DNA of 64,000 nt. It comes from UBA4782 sp034429195. Lineage in GTDB: Bacteria; Chloroflexota; Anaerolineae; Anaerolineales; Anaerolineaceae. Made by a program: the position numbers and the translations under genes. The DNA is taken from contig DAOUGQ010000005.1 in assembly GCA_034429195.1 (NCBI GenBank), positions 124,001 through 188,000 of the forward strand. The letters are read 5' to 3'. The notes beneath the pieces were generated by a model. The model was given only the letters and a program-made list of their open reading frames with translations. It ran no database searches and had not been told where the DNA came from. Below are positions 18,589-27,758 of this stretch, in pieces; position 1 is the first letter of the stretch, and each line of letters opens with the position of its first letter.

Positions 18589-19596
18589 ATGCCGATTCTA
18601 ACCCATGAACTGGGTATTGATCTAGGAACAAAAAATACTATTGTAATTGAAGGCAATCAAGTTCTAATTGAAGAGCCTACGGTTGCTGCTGTGCTTGTAG
18701 ACGAGCAAAAAATGGTTGAATGGGGACAAGCAGCTCATGATATGGATGGTAGAGTGCCAGAATCCATTGAAATTGTTCGTCCTATGAATCATGGAGTAAT
18801 CGCTGAGTATGAAATAACTGAAAAATTCCTTGGAATTATTCTGAAACGAGTTAGTGGTTCAATGCGTTTCTTTCGCCCAAGGATTATGCTCACTGTGCCG
18901 TATGGCGCAACCAGTGTGGAAAGCAGGGCAGTACATGAAGCAGGCTTGGGTGCTGGAAGCCGGGAAGTTTATCTAATCTACCAACCACTTGCAGCAGCAT
19001 TGGGAGTAGACTTGCCCATTTCTTCGCCTTCTGGCAATATGGTGTTATGCCTGGGTGGCGGTACTTTTCAAGCTGCAGTTTTAGCGATGAATAATATCAT
19101 TCGAGCGGAAACTTCGCGGACCGGTGGCATCATGTTGGATGAGGCCATTATTACCTATATTCGAAAGAAATATGGCGTTATTATCGGACAACCAACTGCG
19201 GAGCAATTAAAAATACGGATCGGTTCAGCTATTCCGCAAGACCAGCAGCAGATCATGGAAGTACAGGGGCAGGATCAAGTGAGCGGATTACCAAAACCCA
19301 TCGCATTAACTTCCGATGACATCTATGATGCTTTGCAGGAACCTCTATTGGAGGTCTTAAAGACCTGTAAATCAGTCCTTGAAAAAACTCCACCTGAATT
19401 GATATCCGATATCATCGATCGTGGAGTTGCTGTCTGTGGTGGAGGTTCTTTGTTAAAGGGAATTGACAAGTATTTAACGAAAATGCTTGGAATTCCTGCC
19501 TATCTGGTGGATAATCCCACAACCTGTACTGCAGAAGGCGCTCAACGAGCGTTAGGAATGCGCGAAGCGTTAAAACGTAGCCTACTGGTATCTTAA
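18589..19596 (+). CDS. MreB-like actin-family protein with altered ATPase residues
   Basis: 335 residues, the length of MreB, and clearly homologous to it along the whole chain: GIDLGTKNT (phosphate-1 loop, residues 9-17), IVRPMNHGVIAEYEITEK, KYGVIIGQPTAEQLKIRIGSA, GGGSLLKGIDKYL. The hydrolysis site differs. The usual LIEEP is LIYQP (Tyr131-Gln132), and the phosphate-2 loop DIGGGTTEVA reads CLGGGTFQAA (Cys154, Phe160, Gln161). It may bind nucleotide but is unlikely to hydrolyse it normally (inference). It follows atpC by 17 bases with a good AGGAAG, so it is probably in the F1 transcript. It could work with the RodZ-like protein at 7129-8535. Confidence 0.85.
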   Translation: MPILTHELGIDLGTKNTIVIEGNQVLIEEPTVAAVLVDEQKMVEWGQAAHDMDGRVPESIEIVRPMNHGVIAEYEITEKFLGIILKRVSGSMRFFRPRIMLTVPYGATSVESRAVHEAGLGAGSREVYLIYQPLAAALGVDLPISSPSGNMVLCLGGGTFQAAVLAMNNIIRAETSRTGGIMLDEAIITYIRKKYGVIIGQPTAEQLKIRIGSAIPQDQQQIMEVQGQDQVSGLPKPIALTSDDIYDALQEPLLEVLKTCKSVLEKTPPELISDIIDRGVAVCGGGSLLKGIDKYLTKMLGIPAYLVDNPTTCTAEGAQRALGMREALKRSLLVS

Positions 19597-19612
19597 AACA
19601 GGAGATTTCTTT

Positions 19613-21790
19613 TCAGTGAACAAAAGTAAGTTCTACTGAAAACGATTTGTCATTTTCCAGCTTAATCAATGAAAATGGGATAGGAAGATAATGCCCAGCT
19701 GGGTATGCCAGGCTGGGATTTTCTGAATCTTTTAATAAATCAAGCGAATCTAAAAAGGAGGTGATTGTGATGGAGGAATCATACAAGTTGATCACCATTT
19801 TGGAAGGGGCATTATTGTCAGTATTTTCAGTGATATTGATGGTCTCATCAATTTGCTCAATTTTTCCGAAAAAAGGTATCGTATAAGAAGATGCCATATT
19901 AGCTTCGAGTGCAAAGACCAATTGATCATCTTTTAGCATATATGTTTTCTTTTTATTGCCATCTGGCGATGAGAAGACGATTTGATCTTTTGTCCAATCT
20001 ATCTGATAAATAACATCAGGATCTATTGTTTCAATAAATGCCCCTTCTATCAGGGATGGATCAGATGCAGTACCAGCAGCATAATTCCACAAAGTGGGAT
20101 CTGATAAACCAATTATCTCTTGTGAATAAGGTGCAATCCATTGTATTACTCTGCCATCGAAATTTGAAAAGAGCATCAGTAATTTACCCTCTATTGATGA
20201 GAAAATTGCCAGGATATTCTCATTTGCGAAATAGCAAAGTGTTTGTGTGATAGATTCAGCGCAGGTTTGCATTGGATGTGAGTTTGCAGCCCAAGTTGCA
20301 GCGATTAAAAGCGCATCGAGCGTTTCTTTATATTGTGATCGTAAAGCAACTAGAGAGGCATTTTCAGAGGGAGAAGTTAACATGGAGAAGGTATTCCAGG
20401 CAGCTGTGGTAATTGAATTCGGAGGCAATCTTAACAACTGCGCATAGACATCGTTTTGCCAAATTTCCTGCTGATCGTTTATTGATTCTGATTGCTCATC
20501 AGTAATACACAATAAATTAGAACATTTTTCAGAATAACGAGATATTGGAAGTGATGGATAAGTTTCGAGTTCAGATAGAGAAACGGGTTTTATCCAAGGG
20601 TGGGTAGAAATATACTCAAAAGCTTTTTTTACAGCAGTGGGGTCACCCCATAGGGTTTTGGGGAAATCACCGCCCATAAGCATTAAGGCAGAACTATTTT
20701 CTGAACTTCCTGTTTCAGCGAGCATGGAAATGGCAGAAGGAGTCAATCCATCTTCGGTGATAATTTCGCTCTGATCAGAAAAAGGAACTGGAATTATTCG
20801 GTATTCGGCAGTTGAATAAATAACATTTTGATCATTCAATGATCTGTAAAAATACGTATCGTAACCCGCAATTGTTTTTGACAAGGCACCATAAACAGCA
20901 TTAGAGGTTGAAATCCCATATTTCAGACCTTCTTTTTTACTTTCCAATACTGTAAACGCCTGTGTATATATGTTTCCTGAAGCAACATCGGGTAGAAAAA
21001 GAAGCTGCTTTACTACAAGATCATGGATATAGTCTGTCAAACCCAATAATGACAAGGCATAGAGAGACTGTGGCTGTTTTAAGTCAATAATCGTGATAGG
21101 AATATTGAATTCATCTGAATTCTCAAGTAAATACTTCAATCCATGGCGACTCCCTATAGGTCCAGTATGGGCTCCATCCCATCGCCGCAATGCCTGTGCG
21201 GGCGTGCCTGCAGGTAAAGTATTATAAAAAGAAAGAAACACATTCGCGGGTTGTGCCACTGTACGAAGATCTACATGGTCGATACGATCTACTACATTCG
21301 TCTTTTCATTGAGTAGAACGGAAACCTGATCAATAATGGTAGGATCAAGTCCAGTAATCTGGAAACTCAACCAATCTGAGTTTTTTTCAAAAAGAGAAAT
21401 CGTAGTTTGCTGATTATTTGCATGAAGAATTTCAATGTGCGAATCTGAAGAAGTAAAGGAAAATTGAAGGGCTCTCTCTAATTCATACGCTAGTTTAGGA
21501 GAAGCTGGATTGTCCCAAAGGACGACCGTTATATCATCATCGAAACAAAATGATTTGAGAAAATCAATGCGAAGATAAAAAATATCCTTCTGCCATTGTG
21601 AAAAAACAGCCAGTATATCTGTACTAAATGTGCTGGAATCTACAGGATCGATTGCACGCAAGTAACCTTGATGCCAGGATACAGATGCTGGTTGTGTGAT
21701 AAAAAATGTTGAAAATGGAATACAGCCTGTCAATAAAATGACTGCAATAAGTAGGAATAACCTGGCAGATTTACCCAGAGAGGACTTCAT
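19613..21790 (-). CDS. Large lipoprotein of unknown function
   Basis: 725 residues. A signal peptide with the lipobox LLTGC (Cys23) marks it as a membrane-anchored extracytoplasmic lipoprotein. The middle part has RRWDGAHTGPIGSRHGLKYL, then ITIIDLKQPQSLYALSLLG, and later LMGGDFPKTLWGDPTAVKKAF and HPWIKPVSLSEL. The pattern recalls GH57 or polysaccharide-deacetylase-like barrels, where residues just after a strand bind substrate. I cannot assign a family with confidence. It converges on the MreB-like gene with 16 bases between stops and no obvious terminator. Confidence 0.6.
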   Translation of the reverse strand: MKSSLGKSARLFLLIAVILLTGCIPFSTFFITQPASVSWHQGYLRAIDPVDSSTFSTDILAVFSQWQKDIFYLRIDFLKSFCFDDDITVVLWDNPASPKLAYELERALQFSFTSSDSHIEILHANNQQTTISLFEKNSDWLSFQITGLDPTIIDQVSVLLNEKTNVVDRIDHVDLRTVAQPANVFLSFYNTLPAGTPAQALRRWDGAHTGPIGSRHGLKYLLENSDEFNIPITIIDLKQPQSLYALSLLGLTDYIHDLVVKQLLFLPDVASGNIYTQAFTVLESKKEGLKYGISTSNAVYGALSKTIAGYDTYFYRSLNDQNVIYSTAEYRIIPVPFSDQSEIITEDGLTPSAISMLAETGSSENSSALMLMGGDFPKTLWGDPTAVKKAFEYISTHPWIKPVSLSELETYPSLPISRYSEKCSNLLCITDEQSESINDQQEIWQNDVYAQLLRLPPNSITTAAWNTFSMLTSPSENASLVALRSQYKETLDALLIAATWAANSHPMQTCAESITQTLCYFANENILAIFSSIEGKLLMLFSNFDGRVIQWIAPYSQEIIGLSDPTLWNYAAGTASDPSLIEGAFIETIDPDVIYQIDWTKDQIVFSSPDGNKKKTYMLKDDQLVFALEANMASSYTIPFFGKIEQIDETINITENTDNNAPSKMVINLYDSSITITSFLDSLDLLKDSENPSLAYPAGHYLPIPFSLIKLENDKSFSVELTFVH

Positions 21791-21829
21791 CCTTTTATGA
21801 TACCGTCATTATGCCTGTTTGAGTACTGC

Positions 21830-22339
21830 CTACCACTTTTCAAAATGAACAAGATCAGATTGGAATCTTTCCTCCGTTGTCCTATCCTCACCTTTATGAC
21901 CAATGGAGATTAACCCTATAGGCACGATATTCTTCGGTAGAGACAAATATTCGGATATTGCTTTAGTGACCTTTGGCAAGGGATAGATACCACACCAGAC
22001 ACCGCCCAAACCGAGACCATGTGCTGCAATTAACATATTTTCAAGGGCTGCAGAACAATCTTCCACCAGAAATCCAGTCATTTTCTCTTTCAATTTGTCT
22101 CCACAAACAATAATACAGCAATAAGCCAGGGGAAGCATTTTTGTATAAGGCTGAATAGTGGTTATGAAATTGCGAGTTTCTTGCGAGAATATTACGATGA
22201 AATGCCAGGGCTGTCTGTTTTTAGCTGAGGGAGCATAAAACCCTGCCCGTAAAATTGTGTGAATATCTTCATCAGTAACTGGCTCACCTGTATATTTCCG
22301 AATACTCCGCCGAGTGAAAAGTGCTTCAATGGTATCCAT
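21830..22339 (-). CDS. Nitroreductase family flavoprotein
   Basis: 169 residues. ALFTRRSIRKYTGEPV at the N-terminus is the FMN-phosphate binding motif of the family, followed by AGFYAPSAKNRQPWHFIVI and GLGLGGVWCGIYP. Such enzymes reduce nitro groups, quinones or other substrates with NAD(P)H. The start at 22339 is chosen because it places the RRSIRKY motif near residue 10 as usual. A longer version up to 22507 would overlap the metallopeptidase gene and add unconserved sequence. Confidence 0.9.
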   Translation of the reverse strand: MDTIEALFTRRSIRKYTGEPVTDEDIHTILRAGFYAPSAKNRQPWHFIVIFSQETRNFITTIQPYTKMLPLAYCCIIVCGDKLKEKMTGFLVEDCSAALENMLIAAHGLGLGGVWCGIYPLPKVTKAISEYLSLPKNIVPIGLISIGHKGEDRTTEERFQSDLVHFEKW

Positions 22340-22391
22340 GAAAGTATTTATCCCTTTCTTTGAAAATTTATTAATATCCAGAAAAATACGA

Positions 22392-23090
22392 TCAATCTCT
22401 TCTTCTGCCAAATAATAAAAAGGCGTAGTAGAAGATCGTACTGATTGCTTGTGCTGCACCTGCAACATACGTCCAGGCGGCTGCACCCAACACCTTGCCA
22501 ACTCCATCCAACTCCGATTGCATGATCAATCCGGAATTTACTAGTTGTACCTGTGCCTTTTTACTAGCATCAAGTTCAACGGGTAATGTAACAAGTGCAA
22601 AGACTGCTGTTGCAGAGAAAAGAATTAGTCCTACCGTTGCTACCTGATCACCAAATGTTGAATTTAAGAACAAACCTATCATAAAAACAATCGGACCAAT
22701 CCAGCTACCAATCTGTACTGTAGGAACAATTGCAGTTCGGAATTTGAGCATTGCATTTCCTTCTTTATGTTGGATCGCATGCCCTGATTCATGTGCAGCA
22801 ACTCCTGCAGCTGCAATGCTATTACTCTGATAAACTCCCTGACTTAAACGTAACACTTTTGAAGCAGGGTCATAATGGTCAGACAGAACTCCTCGTGTCT
22901 GCTCAATTCTGACGTCCTGTAATCCATTTGAATCGAGAACTTTACGGGCAATTTGCGCACCGGTCAATCCTATATACGTACGAATCTGTGAATATTTGTT
23001 GTAAGCTGATTTTACTTTCGATTGTGCCCATAATCCCAAAATCAAAGCGGGTAAACTGAATAATAGATACAAACCATAACCTGCGAACAT
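22392..23090 (-). CDS. YugP-type membrane zinc metallopeptidase
   Basis: 232 residues. There is one N-terminal transmembrane helix, then the zinc motif AAHESGHAIQH (about residues 98-108), and two or three more helices (about 125-170 and 208-226). This is the layout of the neutral zinc metallopeptidase family PF04298 (B. subtilis YugP). The Ala/Gly-rich LGAAAWTYVAGAAQA near the end is typical. The substrate is not known. The ribosome-binding site AAGGAG lies about 10 bases before the ATG. It is divergent from the VIT gene. Confidence 0.9.
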   Translation of the reverse strand: MFAGYGLYLLFSLPALILGLWAQSKVKSAYNKYSQIRTYIGLTGAQIARKVLDSNGLQDVRIEQTRGVLSDHYDPASKVLRLSQGVYQSNSIAAAGVAAHESGHAIQHKEGNAMLKFRTAIVPTVQIGSWIGPIVFMIGLFLNSTFGDQVATVGLILFSATAVFALVTLPVELDASKKAQVQLVNSGLIMQSELDGVGKVLGAAAWTYVAGAAQAISTIFYYAFLLFGRRRD

Positions 23091-23194
23091 TTTTTTCGTA
23101 GCTCCTTGAAAAACATTATACTTGATGAAAATTGGAATAATATATAATTTCTGTTAAGTTGGAATTAGAAACATTATTGACTGGAGGAATATCT

Positions 23195-24316
23195 ATGGAT
23201 TCCAAGACCATTGAACAATACAAAGAATTTTGGATCGATGAACAAAATAGCGCATATCTTTATAATCTTTTGGCAGACATTGAAAAAGACGAAAAGATAT
23301 CCTCAGTTTACCAACGAATGGCTGATGTGGAACTACATCATGCCGCCAAATGGGAGAGACAATTAGAGGAAAACGAAATCCAATTACCGGTTTACAAACC
23401 AGGAAGCCGGACAAGGATCCTTGGTTGGCTGGCAAAGAAACTTGGACCGGCAGCAGTTCTGCCAACTTTACAATCAATGGAACAACAGGGAACCAAATCC
23501 TATTTTCTACAAGAAGGAGAAAATGCAGCAGCAGGAGATGAAAAATCTCATGCATTCTTGCTTAATCAAATTTCAGGAGCATTACGCGGTGGAATTGAGG
23601 GACCTGCTCTTGCACAACTGGAAGGCCGACATAAGGCTGCAGGTGGAAATGCTTTACGTGCTGCAGTTCTGGGAGCAAATGATGGGCTGGTCTCCAACCT
23701 TTCTCTGGTAATGGGTGTAGCAGGTGCTGATATTGGTGGTTCAAGTGTGATGATCGCTGGCATTGCAGGTTTGTTGGCTGGAGCATTTTCGATGGCTTTG
23801 GGAGAGTGGTTATCTGTCCAGAGCTCCCGTGAATTGTTTGCCAATCAAATACAGATAGAGAAACTAGAAATCGAGCAAAGTCCTGAAGAAGAAGCAGAAG
23901 AATTGGCTCTAATCTATGAATCACGTGGGTTAAAATCTGATCAGGCACTAGCTTTAGCAAACCAGATCCTGAAAAACAAAGAAAGTGCTGTTGAAACAAT
24001 GGCGCGTGAAGAATTGGGTATCGATCCGGGTGAATTGGGCGGTTCAGCTTGGGAAGCAGCCATTACTTCATTTTTGTTATTCTCGATAGGTGCGATTATA
24101 CCGGTGTTCCCATTTTTCTTTCTCCACGGATATACAGCCGTTTTCGTCAGTATTGGATTAAGTATTTTAGGTTTGTTTGGTCTTGGGGCAGGAATCACCT
24201 TATTTACCGGCAGAAAAATACTTTACTCCGGAATGAGAATGGTGATCTTCGGGCTTCTCGCTGCAGCAATCACATTTGGAATTGGAAAATTGATTGGGGT
24301 ATCAATCGAAGGATAA
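23195..24316 (+). CDS. Ferritin-like domain fused to VIT1/CCC1 iron/manganese transporter
   Basis: 373 residues. The N-terminal 135 or so residues form a rubrerythrin/ferritin-like four-helix domain with EXXH-type metal ligands (for example DVELHHAAKWE). The rest is a VIT1/CCC1 membrane domain beginning GANDGLVSNLSLVMGVAGA, with about five transmembrane helices and a cytosolic metal-binding loop. Related fusions export or store Fe2+ or Mn2+. The ATG at 23195 has GGAGG 8 bases upstream; a TTG 36 bases earlier has no such site. Confidence 0.92.
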   Translation: MDSKTIEQYKEFWIDEQNSAYLYNLLADIEKDEKISSVYQRMADVELHHAAKWERQLEENEIQLPVYKPGSRTRILGWLAKKLGPAAVLPTLQSMEQQGTKSYFLQEGENAAAGDEKSHAFLLNQISGALRGGIEGPALAQLEGRHKAAGGNALRAAVLGANDGLVSNLSLVMGVAGADIGGSSVMIAGIAGLLAGAFSMALGEWLSVQSSRELFANQIQIEKLEIEQSPEEEAEELALIYESRGLKSDQALALANQILKNKESAVETMAREELGIDPGELGGSAWEAAITSFLLFSIGAIIPVFPFFFLHGYTAVFVSIGLSILGLFGLGAGITLFTGRKILYSGMRMVIFGLLAAAITFGIGKLIGVSIEG

Positions 24317-24320
24317 CAGG

Positions 24321-24392
24321 CGTCCCTGGGCAGACTCGAACTGCCGTTTCTGGCTCCGGAGGCCAGCACTCTATCCACTGAGCTACAGGGAC
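24321..24392 (-). tRNA. tRNA-Arg (anticodon CCG)
   Basis: A 72-nt cloverleaf on the minus strand. The acceptor stem is GTCCCTG/CAGGGAC with discriminator G. The D-arm starts GCTCAGTGGATAGAG. The anticodon stem CTGGC/GCCAG encloses loop CTCCGGA, giving anticodon CCG. The T-arm is GGCAG-TTCGAGT-CTGCC. The 3' CCA is not encoded. It lies 4 bases from the stop codon of the VIT gene, which runs the opposite way. Confidence 0.96.
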
Positions 24393-24413
24393 GTGTCTGC
24401 GATTATACCATAA

Positions 24414-25049
24414 TCAAATTCCTCGCATGATCAAGCGTGTTCGAGAAATCAAGGTATCAGATGGGTCAATCCCAAGTTCCAGAAGGACTTCATCTGGTCT
24501 ACCCGTTTTACCTTCGGTTGCTGTCAGGTGCATCTGAAGAATCGGTTGATGCATATCATTCTCTGAAATACTTATCTCAATAATTAGAGGGCGCAGGTCA
24601 TAAGTTTTATTACGTCGGATTCGAATAAGCTGCGGTGATGATAAAACAGTCGATATTTTATCTTTCAGGTCATCCGTGTTGATCCCTGTTGATAATTCAA
24701 CACAATACACAGAAGAAATAATCATGGTTTGTATTGGGGGCTCTTCTGGTGAAATCTCTTCAATGGTATCGATATCAATTCCAGGCGGTATTGAGTGATC
24801 TAACAATTGCTTAAGGTGATCGATATTCTGTGTTTCGTGAAGCCAGATATCCACAAGTTCAACTTTTGATGTCATACCTAACGGCAGGGGACACGCCAGG
24901 TTTATTTTTGGTTGAGGATGAAACCCCTGACTGTAAACAACAGGCAATCCTGCTCTGCGAAGTGTTCGTTCCCATACCCGGTAAAGATCAAGATTGCTGG
25001 TGTATTTAATAGCTTCATTTTTTTGATATGCGATTCGATAGCGAACCAT
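24414..25049 (-). CDS. DUF2344 radical-SAM-linked protein
   Basis: 211 residues. The start MVRYRIAYQKNEAIKYTSNLD and the segment GLPVVYSQGFHPQPKINLACPLPLGM are the signature of DUF2344 (TIGR03936), almost always found fused to or beside a B12-binding-type radical-SAM protein. The partner is the adjacent upstream gene, one base away. The ATG at 25049 starts right at the conserved domain; longer forms would overlap the radical-SAM gene. The reaction of the pair is not established. Confidence 0.9.
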   Translation of the reverse strand: MVRYRIAYQKNEAIKYTSNLDLYRVWERTLRRAGLPVVYSQGFHPQPKINLACPLPLGMTSKVELVDIWLHETQNIDHLKQLLDHSIPPGIDIDTIEEISPEEPPIQTMIISSVYCVELSTGINTDDLKDKISTVLSSPQLIRIRRNKTYDLRPLIIEISISENDMHQPILQMHLTATEGKTGRPDEVLLELGIDPSDTLISRTRLIMRGI

Positions 25050-25050
25050 A

Positions 25051-26952
25051 TTAACCTTTTGTACCTTTTTCGTTAACCGGGCAGAACCAATCTCTTGTCT
25101 TCTCATAATTGACCTGTCGAGTGACCGAAGGGATGATGCCACATGCATGGCACGATTGGCGGCAGTCACTGGTGATCAATTCTTTCTGGCTATTTTGGTA
25201 TTCATGCCAAAGAAATTTTTTCGAGATTCCGGGGTCGATCATATCCCATGGGAATATTTCGTCTTCACACCGTACGCGATATGTGTAAAAATCTGGATCT
25301 AGCTTACATTCTTTAAAAGCTTGAAACCAGATATCCGAATGATCGGATTCATGCCAGGCATCAAATTTTGCTCCATTTTTCCAGGCTGTAAAAATAACCT
25401 CGCCCAGTCTTCTATCTCCCCGTGATAACAGAGCTTCAAGTATTGTCTCTTTGGGATCCGTCCAATTGAATTTGATGCCAGGTCCCTTCATCGTTTTCCT
25501 CAAGAGTTCCTGTTTTTCTTGAATCTGTTCGGGGGTATTAACTGGCTCCCATTGAAAAGGCGTGTGTGGTTTGGGTACGAAAGTACCAACACTAACGTTC
25601 AGTGAGGCTCTTCTGCCCATCACCTGATGACCAATTCTCATCACCTGCTTGCATAGATTCGAAATAGCAAGAACATCCTCGTTAGTTTCTCCCGGTAAGC
25701 CAATCATGAAGTACAGTTTGATAGTTTGCCAACCCCGCTCATAGATTTCTCGAGTAACAGCCAGAAGCTGTTCAGAGCTAATGGGTTTATTAATCGTGTT
25801 ACGCATTTTTTCGGTAGCTGCTTCTGGTGCGAGTGTAAATCCTCCCTGACGTGAACCTTTCAAACTTTCCAATAGATCTAGAGAGAAAGATTCAATCCGC
25901 AAAGAAGGGAGCGCAATGGTGAGCTTTTTATTTACAAATTTTTCGCTTACTTCATTAATTAGCTCAACAATATGCCTGTAGTCAGAAGAGGATAGGGATA
26001 ACAAACCGACCTCTTCATATCCTGTGGATGCAATTGCCTTATCAATTGCTTCAACAATTTCATCAACCGGTCTTTCACGTATGGGGCGATTTACCATGCC
26101 TGCGTGACAAAAACGACAGCCACGTGTACAACCACGCATGATCTCGACTGTTACCCGATTATGAACTATATTAATTGAGGGTACCAGAAAATTCGTTGGT
26201 GGAGGTGGCAAAACTGGAACTATGCGTTTTTGAATTACCGATGGTAAATCTGGTGAAGAGGTTTGGTGAGATTCTAGCGTTCCATCAGAACGATAGACAG
26301 GATGATAAAATGATGGGATATATACTCCCCAAATGGTAGATAACTTCTTTAATAATTTGATCTTTGGAAAGCCACTAAATTTCCATTCCTGATAAACTTT
26401 AGCGATTTCTAGAATTACCTCTTCCCCTTCTCCAATGACAAATGCATCAATGAATGGCGACATAGGTTCAGGATTAAAGCAGGCATGTCCTCCCGCGATC
26501 ACCAAAGGATCATTTATTGTTCTTTCAGAAGCGGAGATTGGAATGCCTGCAAGGTCTAGCAGATTTAATGCATTGGTGTAGAGAGTTTCGTAGGGAAGAG
26601 AGAGGCCTAAAATATCAAAATTACGAACAGGCTGCTTGCTCTCAAGTGCGTATAGGGGTATATCTCCTGTACGCATTTGTTCTTCCATGTCTTTCCATGG
26701 ATGATAAACCCGTTCAGCCAGCATATCTGATTGTTTATTAATGATGTCGTACAAAATGGCAAGACCCAAATTGGATAAGCCAATATCATAAATATCCGGA
26801 AATGCGAGCGCGATATGGGTTGATACACTCCCCCAATCTTTATTCACCTGGTTATATTCTCCACCAACATATCTACCGGGTTTTTCAACTTTTAAGAGAA
26901 TTCGATCCAGCATCTTGCTGATTTCTTGTGAAGTAAGTGATGAATTATGCAA
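25051..26952 (-). CDS. Radical-SAM protein of the TIGR03960 family
   Basis: 633 residues. An N-terminal cobalamin-binding-like region (about 30-190, with LALAFPDIYDIGLSNLGLAIL and VIGEGEEVI) precedes the radical-SAM core. The 4Fe-4S motif is CTRGCRFC in MRGCTRGCRFCHAGM (about residues 278-292). A C-terminal Cys-rich stretch (DCRQSCHACGI) may bind another metal centre. In Firmicutes the same pair is often next to rng and rplU; here neither is present. It is followed by the DUF2344 gene. Confidence 0.9.
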   Translation of the reverse strand: MHNSSLTSQEISKMLDRILLKVEKPGRYVGGEYNQVNKDWGSVSTHIALAFPDIYDIGLSNLGLAILYDIINKQSDMLAERVYHPWKDMEEQMRTGDIPLYALESKQPVRNFDILGLSLPYETLYTNALNLLDLAGIPISASERTINDPLVIAGGHACFNPEPMSPFIDAFVIGEGEEVILEIAKVYQEWKFSGFPKIKLLKKLSTIWGVYIPSFYHPVYRSDGTLESHQTSSPDLPSVIQKRIVPVLPPPPTNFLVPSINIVHNRVTVEIMRGCTRGCRFCHAGMVNRPIRERPVDEIVEAIDKAIASTGYEEVGLLSLSSSDYRHIVELINEVSEKFVNKKLTIALPSLRIESFSLDLLESLKGSRQGGFTLAPEAATEKMRNTINKPISSEQLLAVTREIYERGWQTIKLYFMIGLPGETNEDVLAISNLCKQVMRIGHQVMGRRASLNVSVGTFVPKPHTPFQWEPVNTPEQIQEKQELLRKTMKGPGIKFNWTDPKETILEALLSRGDRRLGEVIFTAWKNGAKFDAWHESDHSDIWFQAFKECKLDPDFYTYRVRCEDEIFPWDMIDPGISKKFLWHEYQNSQKELITSDCRQSCHACGIIPSVTRQVNYEKTRDWFCPVNEKGTKG

Positions 26953-26953
26953 T

Positions 26954-27745
26954 TTAGAATGTACCTTTTACCATACCACCATCAACCGATAATGTTGTTC
27001 CAGTAATGTAAGAAGCAACTGGAGAAACAAGAAATACAGCAGCCCTTCCAAATTCAATAGGTTCAGCTATCCTGCCAAGAGGCGATTCTTTTATTTGGCT
27101 TGCAATTTCATCTTCAATGGTAGTGCCGTTTTGCTGTGAGCGGGCTTTCATTAAATCTATCACCCGTTCTGTCCTCGTCCACCCCGGGAGGATCGAGTTA
27201 AAACGGATTCCTTCATTTCCCAATTCAAGAGCAAGACTTTTTGTTAACCCAACTACTGATGCACGAATGCTATTTGAGAGGATCAAATTAGGAATTGGCT
27301 GTTTTACTGAATAAGAGCTAATTGTTAGAACACTCGCGCAAGAAGATTTTCGCAAATAGGGCAATGCAGCCCGAATCAACCTCACCTGGCTCATCAATGA
27401 TAATTCTATTCCTTTATACCAATCTTCATCTGTTAAGGAATCAAATTTACCTGGAGTTGGTCCACCTGCATTCCCTATCAGAATATCCAAACCTCCAAAA
27501 CGGTTCACAACAGTCTGAATTGCATTGGCAACTGTCTCATTAAGGGTGATATCTCCTGTAATTCCTATCACCTCTGCACCGGTTTCTCTGCGTATAGTTT
27601 GCACTGCATCCTCGACATGTTGGGGGTCGCGACTATTAATTACCACTCTTGCACCTTCTTCAGCCAGAATATGCGCAGTTGAATAACCCAAACCCTTGCT
27701 GGCACCAGTAACCAATGCAATTTTATTTGAAAGTTGTAGATCCAT
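26954..27745 (-). CDS. SDR-family oxidoreductase lacking the YxxxK dyad
   Basis: 263 residues with a normal Rossmann start, VTGASKGLG (residues 12-20), the GNAGG motif (91-95) and the catalytic-type Ser (ISSYS, 142-146). Where the Tyr and Lys of YxxxK are expected the sequence is SNSIR (Ser157, Arg161). A group of BKR-like SDRs with the pattern NLxLSN is known to lack the usual tetrad, and this protein matches it. Function is therefore uncertain; typical reductase activity should not be assumed. The ATG at 27745 has AAAGGAC 5 bases upstream. Confidence 0.85.
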   Translation of the reverse strand: MDLQLSNKIALVTGASKGLGYSTAHILAEEGARVVINSRDPQHVEDAVQTIRRETGAEVIGITGDITLNETVANAIQTVVNRFGGLDILIGNAGGPTPGKFDSLTDEDWYKGIELSLMSQVRLIRAALPYLRKSSCASVLTISSYSVKQPIPNLILSNSIRASVVGLTKSLALELGNEGIRFNSILPGWTRTERVIDLMKARSQQNGTTIEDEIASQIKESPLGRIAEPIEFGRAAVFLVSPVASYITGTTLSVDGGMVKGTF

Positions 27746-27758
27746 ATTGTCCTTTCTT

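Noticed and set aside
22340..22507. N-terminal extension of the nitroreductase gene overlapping the YugP gene
   Set aside because: The added residues are unlike the family and are read from the antisense-frame part of the peptidase coding sequence; the ATG at 22339 puts the FMN motif in its usual place.
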